Positions 47,097 through 58,752 of a stretch of 64,000 nucleotides of DNA are shown here, in pieces. Both the position numbers and the translations under genes were made by a program. Source of the stretch: Halicephalobus mephisto (lineage: Eukaryota; Nematoda; Chromadorea; Rhabditida; Panagrolaimidae). The stretch covers positions 434,001-498,000 of the forward strand of contig SWDT01000005.1 in assembly GCA_009193035.1 (NCBI GenBank), written 5' to 3'. The notes below the pieces were generated by a model. That model saw only the letters and a list, made by a program, of their open reading frames with translations. It had not been told where the DNA came from and made no database searches. How positions within the stretch are numbered: the stretch's first letter is position 1; every line of letters begins with the position of its first letter.

Positions 47097-50000
47097 TTAA
47101 AAATTGGAGTTACTCGTTTTTGGATCTTTGGAATTGGATGTTTGTCCATCCCAGGAAACCAGCTTACGGTAGAAAATTAACAAAAGTAATAGATCTATTG
47201 CGCAAGCTGTGATCTCGATTATCCAGAGGACCTTGGGTCCGTAGAGAGTATAAAGTGTGGAGAACAACATAGGACCTACGATGTTCATGATTTGAGTGGC
47301 TCCGATGAAGATTCCCTGGAGGGTTCCTTGTTTGATTGGTCCTAGTACTTTGGAGTAAAGAACATCGAGGTTGATTGTAAGTATAGGTAGTCCGATTCCC
47401 ATGGTTATTACAGAACATATTGTGAAAAGTATGAAATTGATTTGTGAAGTATTTTCACACCAGGCATACTCTAAATTGCAGCCGACAAGCTCTACTGTTG
47501 AATTGGGCAGTAAAGATTCTGCAATTAGTTCCTGAAGAGCTTCGTCGTTCAAGGCCATGGCTAAAAGTACGGTAATAGTTAAATTTAAATTTTTTGACTT
47601 ACAGTGATTCGTCGGAGGTGGTTTTCCTTTTTCGTGAAGATAAGAGATGTTTTTGCCGTAAAAACCCCAAGGATAGGTAACTACGTGGAAAATCAAAAAA
47701 GCAATGATTCCAGCGCAGATGGAAAATCTCTCCGAGATCCTGAAAAAGTTGTTATCAAATCTGAAATTAACTCTTGCTACGAAAACTCCTGGCGACCGTA
47801 ATGAATTGGTTTATTTATCAGTGCGAGTCAAAGTTAGGAAGCAAATGAATATAAAGATCAAGCCTACTCTTAAATATCATGTTAATATATAGGAGTTTTC
47901 CTATCATATTGAATGTTCACTATAATATATTTATTTTATTCCCTTTTTATTATATTTCTATCGTGATATATCGTGGTTATTTCCCTCTTTTTACTGTACC
48001 TCTATTGTAGGATGCATTTCTTTCAGGATAAGTTTCTACTAGTGAAACCATTCAAACAAAAGCAATGCCAAGATAAAGTAGTTATACTTTACACTGCTTA
48101 ATATCACGGTCGCTAGTGTCAATCATTGGATCCTACAAAGAAACTCTTAGAACGTGCCATTGAATTCTAGAGAATCTGATAAATTGTTATATATCGTCAA
48201 TTTCACTATTCAATTGTTTTTTCGACATTTATTTGTTAGTAATTTTTTCTTGATTTTATCTTCCTGAAGAATGCCGACGAGAAAAAAGCGTCCAATCTGA
48301 ATCTACTATATATCACACAACGGCGATGCTGTCTGCAACATAATCGACCGTCAACACGTCTCCAAGAACGGGTTTACGACGAATATGATTGCACATCTGA
48401 GAAATAAGCGTAAGGTGCTTATGATAACTTTCGAAGAATATGTTTGAGTATCAATGAGTATTTTATTGTATGAACTTAACATTAAAAGTATTTTTTGCTC
48501 TCATAATGGTATCAATGATGGACACCTTAGTGTTCGACAAATCACTACCCAACTATATGCATATACATCAATAACGAAAGGTATTTTTCAAAGTCATTAA
48601 TTTCAACGTTTGATGAAAAAGAAATTACCGAGCCCTACGATGTTGAGCAAACGTTTATATCAATTATCCACAGAAATCGGAAAATTTCTGCGGAATTAGA
48701 ACAAACAGAAACAATTCACATTTGTTTGGACACATGGACGAAAAACTGCTCTGCTTCATACCTGTCTATTAATGCACATTATCTAATTGAAACTGAAAAC
48801 CACGTATCGAATTTAGGCATCGTGGTTTTGACAACTCACAATAGCAAATCAATTAAGGAATTGAGAGTCAGAACATTATTGTTTAAGGTCCCATTGGAAA
48901 AGGGTTTATCTACAACACCAGAGTAATAAAAATATCTTTCAACAGCAATTCTTCAAGATCTGTGCTGTTTTTGCCAGATGAAACTTTGAGTAAAGAAATG
49001 ACTTTTGTAGTGGTCGAGAAAAACCGGTTACATTGTACCGTTCGTTCTTTGCAATTAGGTTTAAAGTAAGTATTATTTTCACTAATTATTTTATTTATCA
49101 ATGAAAGACATTAGTCTGGTGAGTTTGGGAGCATGAGAGGTTTTCTCTGTGAGAATACTTCGTTTAATATGCTCATATTTGACTAAATTGTTCTCTAACA
49201 ACATCCTTTTATAAATACTTTAAGGTCTGGAGGATTTATTGTGGAAATATTTTAGAACTTATTTTTAACAACATGTTAGTTATATTGTTAAATTTTTAAT
49301 CTCGCTAGGTGATTATTTTAATTAATGTACTAATATTATTTATATACCAAATATTATTGATATCCATCTTCCGTAGCTTATTTTACCACACCAGATATTC
49401 ATATCACTATGGTATACTGGTTTCCAGATTGATAGGTAAGAATGAGAGCTTTCTTCATGAGAAGCCGAAGATCATAAAAATTGTGATGAAATTCTTCAAG
49501 TCGCAACGTGCAAGTGACCGTCTGTGTGAAATATCAGAAAGGAAATTAGTTCAAACGTTTTCAACAATATTTAATACAGTTTATTTATGTTTTGAATGAC
49601 TGCTAAATATACTCGAAGAAGTTAAAATAGTATGTAATGAATTTGACTGGGAATTTGATTTAAACAAATGGATCTCGGAAACGTGCTTACTTCTGAAGTC
49701 ATTTCACAATCTCACACTTATGTTAAAAAGAGATCCTGTTTTACTCTCCAAGTTGGATCCCACAATACTAAACCTAGATCAACAATTACAAGAACAAATA
49801 ATTTTCATCCGTAAAATAACGCTACAGGACAGTTGCTTCTCAATCTTTTTCACTTTAATTTATGCTGCTTTCGAAGTTTTCTTCTTCAAACCAGTACTTA
49901 TCTAATTAATAGAGTAATTTAACTTAATTACTAAAAAAATCAATAAAAAAACAACAACAGTGAAGTGAATATTGTGAAATAATGAGGAACAATTGTCTTA

Positions 50001-52868
50001 CAACTGCAAAATTATATTGTTGTTGTTTAGATCATCCTAAGAGACAGCCTGAAGAATTTAAGGGAAGAGTCACGAACTAATTTGAACCGGAGGTTTGCAC
50101 GATGATCGGTATATATTTTATAGCTTTTGATCAATATTCGTGATGTCTTCATTACTAGATCTCCAAAGTAGGGATGTCTTACTCAACTCTATGCGCGAAG
50201 GAGGAATAAAAAAGTTAAGAATTTACAGAAGTATTGTTCTTGATCACTATTGATCAGTTAACAAGATTTTTAGATATCTAATAAGCAAATAGATGGAAAA
50301 ACCAAGGTATCTCCTAAAAAATCAAAATTATTTTCCCACTTAACATTATTTTGTTCTTATTCAAGAAGAATTCCCGAACTTGAGTTATATTTGTTCAATA
50401 GCATTGAAAATATGAATTTCTCTATCTTCATGAACTATTTAACAACGGATATTCTAACAATTCAAAATATAGCTGAAAAAGATCCCGTTTGTCCTCCGAA
50501 GTCTGAATGTATCTTCAATATTACCTCATCGTTTACAGAACACAGAAAAAAACAGAATGAGTGAACAAACACTCAATGCTAGAGTATTGAACTATTTTAA
50601 CCAATGTTTCCTTTAATTCTAAAGTTAATAATCGTCTATCTGAAGGGAATTTAGTTTTTCTCGATTTTTTCAAAATAGCCTTATTTATTATAGGTGACGT
50701 GGTATCTCATTCCTCTTAAGTTTTTTGTGTCAGTAAATTCTTGCTAAAAGGTATTCTTTGTAACTTTTTCACTTCTTCTATAAAGCTCTAATATAAATAT
50801 TCTCAAAATTCTCTAGAAAGTATACAAAGCGGGGTAACCAGACTCCGAAATTCTGAATCTGACGTCAGAATTCAGGGTTAGCTCTCGAAGTTCTATCATA
50901 GAACATGACTTCAGAAGTCAGTATCTGAAGAAAAGTTAAAGATTTCAGAAGATATATATGACTTAACTTAGTTAAATGAAGTCTAGTCGACTTCGTTCCT
51001 TCTTTAAGAGATCTCTAACTTCAAAATCTGAGATTATGAAGACTAACCCTTCTCCATTCTGACGTTCAATTCAGGACCTAGATGTCTAATTACCTCATTT
51101 TATATACTTTTTACAGAATACTGAAGGTATGTGCGCCAGGTCTCCATACAAAAACGACAAAAGTTACATAAAATGCTTCATATACAATTGTATAATTGTT
51201 TTTGTATGGAAAATTTAAAATGCAAACTACTTTATTCTAGTGGCTTCACTAGTTTCTACCAAATACCTTATTAATCTATTAAAACCATTCGTCAAACCTA
51301 AGACTAATATTCATTTTTTATGTAGTAAACTTACTTGGTTTCAAGCCTGCAGAACACATAACTCGATGAAAACACAAGAATTATAGCTCCTACGGCTCCC
51401 ATTAGAATCGACTGTAACATGATAGCGTCTTCACTGGACCACTCAAAGGTCATCATGATGTATGGAGGGATTATAGTAGAAAAATTCAACATGACGAGTT
51501 CTCCGACAATTTTCGTCAATATTAGAACCACAATCGCGATGATATTATATGGGATTTTCTGTTCAGATTCCGAATCACTTCCGAGATCTGACTCCTTTTT
51601 AGACTCTGAATCACTTCCGAGATCCGAACTCTTTCTAGATTCTGAATCGTTATCGTATAAACTAACTTCTTGCAAAGCAATCTGATTTCCATTGTTATTG
51701 GAATCGGCAGGAACTCTGTTTTTAGCTGCTTTAGGATGGATTCTTCCATATTTTTGAGTTCTCATTTTTCCATTGAAGAAAAATATTAAAAGAACAATTC
51801 CAATTATAGAAATGGCACCAGCCATCACCGCTGGAGCTGTGAAAAGGTTCAAGTAAATCCCTCCAAATAGCTTAAGTCCTGGATATGAGATGTTTGTGAA
51901 GGCTAGTTGAATGGCTGAAATTTACCAAGTTGAATTTTAGAAATTTCTAAGATCTTTTAGGATTTAATAAATTTTAGAGTTTTCAACATTCTCAATGAGA
52001 GTTCTGGAGTTTAATAAGAAATTCTGAAATCTTTGGAGATTTTATTGAAGTTTTTAGAATCTCGTGGGAATTTTCAAAACTTCCAGAATCCAGTTGGAAC
52101 TTTTAGAATCATTTCAAATCAGGAATTGTTAGAATTCCTAAGATTCTAAAAGTTCGTTTCAGGACCATTTCGTCTCAAAACCAATTTCTAATTTTTATAA
52201 CCGTATAATTACTGTAATCAACATCTGAAGCCAAGAATTCTGGAAATTCTTAATTCTAATAATTTGTATCTAGACTATTTCGCAAGACATTTTTCAATTT
52301 CTTATAATATTGTAATTACTACGATTTTAAAAACTCACCAGGTCCTACGACGATTCCGATAGCAGTACATAACTGAGTAGATCCACAAGCCTTCATTCTG
52401 TCTTCCTCAGTACTGGCCATGGCTACATGAGTACGGTATACACTGGCAGACCCTGAGGCTATCCCGAAGAAGATTTCGAACAGCACGAACATGGCGATAT
52501 AAGCTCCGGGGAAGACTCCAATAAAGCAGTAAAACAAAATTGCCACAATTACTAAGATTTTTCCGAGAAGCATACATGGCCTAAATTACTGTATTATTTA
52601 TTTTATTTGGGAATTTTTTTTACTTTGTATTTTCGATTTTGTTACTGATATATCCGCTGAGGATCGAACAGATAATCTGGGCCAGAGAAAAAAGACCCCT
52701 AATAAATCCGTAGAGAGTTTCGGTCGTTCGAATATCGACTTTCTTTAAATAAGGCCAGACACCGGGCACAAGAGAACTTGATTGGACAGATCCGATAAAG
52801 GCAACGATGTTGGATATCCATATTGATCTCCAATCTGTTTTGAATTCATTTTCCGATATAGTTTCCAT
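47097..52868 (-). CDS. Major facilitator superfamily transporter, MFSD8/CLN7-like
   Basis: Five exons close in frame: 52868-52624, 52580-52339, 51914-51335, 47739-47603 and 47560-47097 (555 aa). It has about twelve hydrophobic spans. MFSD8-type features are TDWRSIW near the N-terminus, a VPGVWPYLKKVD first-loop segment, the STEEDRMKACG motif, and IGIVVGPG, comparable to the AxTxxxxR and GFxxGP elements of the family. MFSD8 relatives reside in lysosomal membranes. The central cytoplasmic loop carries an acidic serine repeat (SDLGSDSES three times). An AATTTAG acceptor-like site lies only 5 bases before the start codon, so the message may be trans-spliced or have a 5' exon. Intron 47740-51334 contains a decayed hAT transposon and a foldback element. 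The stop codon is 153 bp from the spv-1 stop codon, so the genes converge. Confidence 0.85.
48260..49910 (+). mobile_element. Decayed hAT-family DNA transposon in an MFS-gene intron
   Basis: Fragments of a hAT transposase are readable on the plus strand, opposite to the host gene. A BED-zinc-finger-like part (NGFTTNMIAHLRNK, about 48370-48410) comes first. Then comes CLDTWTKNCSASYLSINAHY (about 48724-48783), matching the hAT D-x-W-T/S...YLS-x-x-AHY catalytic-region signature. Later stretches such as WEFDLNKWI (about 49650) are weaker. Many stops and frameshifts make it non-functional. No terminal inverted repeats or 8-bp duplication were identified, so ends are approximate. Confidence 0.7.
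50813..51130. mobile_element. Foldback element related to 1246-1579
   Basis: The left arm contains AAAGTATACAAAGCGGGGTA, CAGACTCCGAAATTCTGAAT and TCTGACGTCAGAATTCAGGG. The right arm carries the reverse complement type GTCTAATTACCTCATTTTAT and CCATTCTGACGTTCAATTC. GATTCTGAATCTGACATCAG and CTTCCATATAAAAACGATAA of the element at 1246-1579 have clear counterparts here and just downstream (to about 51165). Confidence 0.6.
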
Positions 52869-53467
52869 GTTTCTAAATTGCAAATCATTAATTTCCTAAA
52901 AGTAAAAAAGTAAATTTAAAAACAAATCTATTTAAAATTAAAATTTACTAATTTTTCTAAAATTCTATAAAATATTTAAAAATCATTAATTTTTAAAATA
53001 ATAAAGAACTAATGAATTAATTTTTCTAAAATTAAATAAAACAATTAAAAATCATTAATTTTTAAAATTGAAACTTACTGATTTTTTAAAAATTAAACAA
53101 CTGAATTAATTTTATAAAATAAAAAATAAAATTATTTTTAAAATTAAAGCTTCCTGGTTTTTTAAAAATAAATAAAATCAGTGAGTCAATTTTGTAAATC
53201 AGACTAAATTTAAAGCCCACTAAATCGATCAGTTTTGTCAATTGTCTCCCCTTTTATAAAAATTGACGAAAGATCAAAAAGATCAAAAATTTCAAATTCA
53301 GCATCAAAAGGAACACAGAGAGCACACGGTAGCAACATAGTTTTGTGACATCAGATTAGTCACTTTTTCCTTCCTATGTAAATCTCAATGAGTCACTAAA
53401 ATTCATTTTTCGAGTAAATACAAAAAATAAAAAAATTTCAAAGTTTTTAAATTTTTTTTTTGGGTTT

Positions 53468-54911
53468 TTATCCTTGGCTAGGATCGGCTCGGATTCCGAA
53501 ACGTTGGAGTTTGGCGTAATTTTTCGGGGTTGTAGTGCAACGGTGAGGTTTGCCTTTGGGGATGACGATCAGATCTCCTCGTTCGAGCTGCATTCTGATC
53601 CAGATGTCTTCTTCATTTTCGATGTCGTAATAGAGACTTCCATCAAGAACAAGGAAAATTTGTTCGTTATCTTTTTCGACAGGTTCGTACAAATCTTCGA
53701 GTTTGGATTCAAAGTCTTTGACGTTCTCGTCCAGAATCAAGACGTCAGTAGCTACTTGGTTTCTCTCGTTACGGATTCTGGAGAGTCTTTTTTTCATGGC
53801 ATTAGTGTCATCCAAATCAACCTAAATTAAAATTTATTTTTTTTATTAAAATTAAAAAAATAAAATTATTCACTTTTTAAATAAAATAAAAATAAAAAAA
53901 ATAAAATTATTCACTTTTTAAATAGAAATTAAAAATAAAAAAAATAAAATTATTAAACATAAAAAATTAAAATTGCTTTTTTAAATAAAAAAAACCAAAA
54001 ATTATTAAAAATAAAAAATAAAATAAAAATTTATTTTAAAAAGTTAAAAAATAAAAATAAAATTAAAAATTTTAATATAGAATTTAAAAAATAAAATAAA
54101 AATTTATTTTAAAAAGTTGAAAATTATTAAATTTTTAGAAATTAAAAATGAAATTATCAATTAAAGTTCGAAAGTCACAAAGTACAGATTTTTAATTTTG
54201 ATCGAAAAAAGCACCTTTGAAATAAACGATCAGTTCGAAGAACTTAAATTTTCCAACATAAAAAATTTCAAACCTGTTTTTGATTTCTAAATGATCATCC
54301 AATTTTATCTTTTTTTTATCAAAATTTAATTTTTTAAAATTACTTAAAAAAATTACAATTTATAAAAATTAAATTTCGAAAATATTTTAAACTAAATCCA
54401 AGGTCCCAAAACGATTGTTTTCAAAAATTTTTAAACAAAAAAGTTATTTTTTTTATTTTTTAAGTTATTAAAATTCTTAAATTTCTAAAATTTTTAAACA
54501 AAAAAGTTATTTTTTTTATTTTTTAGATTATTAAAATTCTTAAATTCTAAAATTTTTAAACAAAAAAGTTATTTTTTTCCAAATTTTTAGAATTTTTAAA
54601 AATTTCTTGTTTTTTATAAAAAAATTTTTTGTTTTTTTTTAAATTATCAATTAAAAAAATTTTAAATAATTTTTTATTTAAAATTATTTTCCTGATCTCG
54701 AACCGATTTCTTATTTTTTGAATCTTACCGCTTTTTAGGATTCTTCTTTGTTGTCATGATTTCCTTGATTCTAAAAATTGGGACTTACTCTGTAAGTGAC
54801 GACTCCGGAAACTTGTTGGAGTTGGTCAGGAGAGAGGGTCTTGGGGGGGAACACGTGGTGGGGCATCCGTCGGTCCCCGATGGGGTAGGATTCCATGTAC
54901 CAAATTTGCAT
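53468..54911 (-). CDS. Acireductone dioxygenase-like protein, probably catalytically dead
   Basis: Two exons close in frame: 54911-54789 and 53821-53468 (158 aa). ARD (ADI1/MTND) is the cupin enzyme of the methionine salvage pathway and binds Fe2+ or Ni2+ through three His and one Glu. The fold is clearly there: MQIWYM start, KRLSRIRNERNQ, LVLDGSLYYDI, DIWIRMQLERGDLIVIPKG, PHR. However, the metal-site segment reads YEPVEKDNEQI where active enzymes have H-x-H-x3-E. Both His are replaced (Val89, Lys91) and the Glu by Gln95; only His134 remains. The protein also stops soon after the cupin strands, about 20-30 residues short of usual. I infer a non-catalytic paralogue, perhaps with a binding or regulatory role. 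Confidence 0.85.
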
Positions 54912-57240
54912 TTTTTCGGAAATAAAATTTACCTAAAAAAACTGGTTTCAAAATATTGTCATCAGAAAAAATGAAAACAAGGATGGGAAACTTAAAGTTT
55001 CTTCAACAAAACTGCGAGGACCAGATCTAAAGCGAAAAGTCAAGGGCGATTTGATAAGCATCTTTCCTCGGACCTCGATCGTTTATGCCGTTTGACAGAA
55101 GAAAAAATTGATAAATGTGGTGCAATGACGAATTCTATGGAGCTATCGACATTGAAATTTTTAAAAATAAAATCTACAATCTACATGCAATGCTTAGCTG
55201 GGCACGTCAAAATAAAAATCTTAAAAAATCCGCACTTTGCTCGCAATGTTTTAATAAATAAGTCGATATTGAAAATCTTAGAAATCCGCACTTTGCTCGC
55301 AATGTTTTAATAAATAAGTCGACATTGAAAATGTTAAAAATCCGCACTTTGCTTGCAATGTTTTCGCAAATAAGTCAACATTGAAAATCTTAAAAAATCC
55401 GCACTTTGCTTGCAATGTTTTAATAAATAAGTCGACATTGAAAATCTTAAAAAATCCGCACTTTGCTCGCAATGTTTTAACAAATAAGTCGATATTGAAA
55501 TTTTTTAAAATCCGCACTTTGCTCGCAATATTTTAATAAATAAGTCGATATTGAAATTTTTTAAAATTTGTAGTTTATGTACAATATTACAACAGATAAA
55601 TCAATGTCAAAATAAAATTTAAAAAATTTGTAGTTTATGTACAATATTATGGCAGATAAATCGATGTCAAAATAAAAAAATCTATAGTTTATGTGCAATA
55701 TTACGGTAGATAACTCAGGATTGAAATTAAAATTTTAAAAATCTGCACTTTGCGCACAAGGTTTAAGCAAATAAACCAAAATTAAAAGTTCGAAAAAAAC
55801 CGCAATTTGTGTGCAACATTCCAGCAAGCCGGTCATATTAAAATTAAAATTAAAAAACCCGCAATTTGCGTGCAACATTCTGGCAAGTTGGCCATATCAA
55901 AATTAAAATTAAAAAGTTCGCAGTTTGCGTGCAGCATTCCAGCAGGCTGGTCTGTCTAATTACACAAAAATTTAACTTTGATTTCGATGTCGACTGTTTT
56001 ATAGATTTCGACACCGGATAAAAGAGAAAAACTTCATTAACTTGATCAATTAAATTTTTCAGGTTTCAAAAAGGATAGGGAAAGTTCTTCTTTTTCAAAC
56101 CGGATGAATATATGTCAGGTTTTTGTCGGGGGAGAGTTACAAGTTTCATTACAGTTAAAAGAAGAAAATCGAGAAGAATCATTTTCTATCTTTTCGGAAT
56201 TAAATTTTTCAAAAAATCCCTAAAATCGAAATTTCGAATGTTTTTTAATTTTTTAAATATTATAAAATTTTTAAACTTTATAATTTTTTAAATATTCTGA
56301 AATCTGAAAATTTCGAAAATTTTTTACAATTTTGAAAACTTCTAGAATTTTTTAAAATTTTCAGAAGCTTCTAGGTTACTGTAAAGTTTTCTGAAAACTT
56401 TTAAAACTTCACAGAAATCTGTAGGTTTCGAGGATCTCAGAAAATTTTTTAAATATTCTAACATTATGAAATTTTGGGATTTTAGAAATTTCTAAAAACC
56501 TCCAGAATCCAAATAAAGATGTTAAACTTTTTCGAAATCTTATTAAAATTCCTAAATTTCTCTAGAATCTAATAAAACTTTTTAAAAACATCTTTAATTT
56601 TAAATTTTAAAAAACTAATTTTAAATTTAAAAAATAAATTTAACTTTTAAAAAAATTATTTAATTTTAAATTTAAAAAAACTTATTTTAAATTAAACAAA
56701 TTATTTAATTTCAAATTTTAAAAAACTAATTTTAAATTTAAAAAAATAAATTTAACTTTTAAAAAAATTATTTAATTCTTAATTTTAAAAAAACTTATTT
56801 TAAATTAAACAAATTATTTAATTTTAAATTTTCAAAAAACTTATTTTAAATTTAAAAAATTAATTTAACTTTTAAAAAAATTATTTAATTTTTAATTTTT
56901 AAAAAACTTAAGAATTCGTTTCAGATTGATTCCAGAACACCATCGATTTCCGTTTTTTATAATAGTATGATCTTAAATCCTTATATAAAATAAGAAAATC
57001 CGCCTATTTTTTACTGTAAAATAAGCGGAAGTAATCTGTTTTTTTCGTCTCAGATAATCCAAGAGAGCAAAAAGCGAACATTGCACTGAGAAAAAAAACA
57101 AATCCGATTTTTCGAAAACAAAAACACAAAATTGATCACTTTAAACTGATGCAAAAATTCTAGTTTTGTTCTCCAAGAAATGCCGTAAACTTTGATTGTC
57201 AAAAAAACCAGAATAAATTTGACTCAAAAATGGAAAATTT
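54912..57240. other. Intergenic DNA without a recognised gene
   Basis: Holds the tandem array 55140-55960 and then AT-rich sequence made largely of TTTAAATTTTAAAAAA units (56570-56910) and short GATTCTAGAA-like motifs. I see no exon with coding character. Confidence 0.5.
55140..55960. repeat. Tandem repeat of about 60 bp with a CCGCACTTTGCTCGCAATG core
   Basis: About twelve units, each with AAAAAATCCGCACTTTGCTC, GCAATGTTTTAATAAATAAG and TCGACATTGAAAATCTTA. The first seven are well conserved; later units drift to GTAGTTTATGTACAATATTA and GCAATTTGCGTGCAACATTC. In reverse complement the unit matches the array in the cyclase intron at 5424-5850. Confidence 0.85.
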
Positions 57241-57260
57241 GATTTCAACGAAGAGAAACA

Positions 57261-57553
57261 AAGCGCGGTTGGTTCAGTGGCAGTGAGCGTCATTGGTGAT
57301 TCTGAAAGTTGCGGCTTCAAGTCGTGGACATCCCGTGGTTATTCGATCCAGAGATTACTAAATACTACAGTAGGCAATGGGTACCTCATAAAGAAGGAAA
57401 AGTTTAATACTATGGTGCAGTTTACGACCAGATTGCGCAAGTAACAGCCCCTTAGGGGACCACGACAAGATACTAAAAAACTACACCGGCCACTCGGCGC
57501 AGTCCCTACGGCAGTTTGCAAACCACATCCTTGATTACGGGAAAGTTTTAACC
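57261..57553 (+). mobile_element. tRNA-derived SINE-like element with target-site duplication
   Basis: The left end looks like the start of a tRNA gene: GCGCGGTTGGTTCAGTGGCA supplies a Pol III A box and GCGGCTTCAAGTC (57311-57323) a B box, spaced as in tRNAs. A tRNA-unrelated body of about 230 bp follows. The element is flanked by TTCAACGAAGAGAAACA (57244-57260) and TTCAACGAAGTGAAACA (57554-57570), a 17-bp direct repeat with one mismatch, as expected for LINE-mediated insertion. No long A tail; the 3' end is GGGAAAGTTTTAACC. Confidence 0.75.
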
Positions 57554-57570
57554 TTCAACGAAGTGAAACA

Positions 57571-58752
57571 TGACAGTGATGCCAAAACAGATCAAAAAAA
57601 TTTTTTTATAAACAATTAAAAATGGGCGTGTTTGAAAAAGTTGTTTTTCATGAATTTTTGGAATTTTTAAAAATACACTATTTTTAATAAATTTGAAATA
57701 ATATTATTTCGGAAATGAAAAAATAAATTTTTCCCGAAAAATTGTTTTGATGCAAATTTTTAAAAATACACTATTTTTAATAACTTTGAAAATGAAAAAT
57801 TTTTTCCAAAAAATTGTTTTGATGCAAATTTTTAAAATTTTTTTGGTTTTTGAAAATTCTAAAAATCCTTACGAGATTCTGAAAGATTTCAGAATCTTAG
57901 ATATGGTTTTGAAAAGTTTCAAAATCCGTAAATGGATTCTGAAAGTTTCTATAAGATTCCAGAAATTTCCATAAAATTCTAAAAAGTCCTTCAAATTTCC
58001 ACAAGATTCTAAAAACTTCAGAATCTTCCATTAAATTCCAGAAATTTTCATAAAATGTAAAAAATTTTTTTAAATTTTAGAATTTATTATTAAATTTCAA
58101 AAATCTTAAAAATTTAAAACATGTTCGAAATTTTTTAAAATTTCAGAATTCATCATTAAATTTCAAAAATTTTTAAAATTAAAAAACATGTTCGAAATTT
58201 TTAAAAATTTCAGAATTCATTATTAAATTTCAAAAATTTAAAAAAACGAAAAATTTTTAAAAATTATAAATTTCCATAATTTTCTACTAAAATTCGATCT
58301 TTTTGTATAAAAAACAAAAATTAACTAATTGCATAGATAAATTTCATCGACCTAGTGAAAATCATCCGACTGTGAAGAACTGAACAAAGCGACCGAAGTT
58401 CGAATTATTAAAAAACAAGATTGAGAACGCTGACCCTCTTTATTTTTTCCACAATAGAATCCGATCCAAAATTCAAAAACAAAGTATTAGAGAAAAAATG
58501 AAATCATGAGGATACATGGATTTCTTATATTTCAGGGATATACGAAATCCGGATTAAATCTGTTCCGGCAAATTTATCTAAAAATCTAGATTTTTAAGAA
58601 AAATATATTTTTAAAAAATCGGATATTTCTTGGAATTAAATCCAAAAAATGTCTAACAGTGAAAATCCGATTTTATCTTCACGTAAGAAGTTCCAAAAAG
58701 TCCGTTGGATTTTTTATATTTCCATAGATTAATAAACATTCACAAAGATTTT
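57571..58752. other. AT-rich intergenic DNA
   Basis: Mostly short repeats of GAATTCATCATTAAATTTCA and TTTTAAAATTTCAG type, then the probable 3' flank of asna-1. No coding frame is supported. Confidence 0.5.

Noticed and set aside
49309..49905. Further open frames in the hAT region as separate genes
   Set aside because: They lie within the decayed transposon, start without conserved context and show no independent domain.
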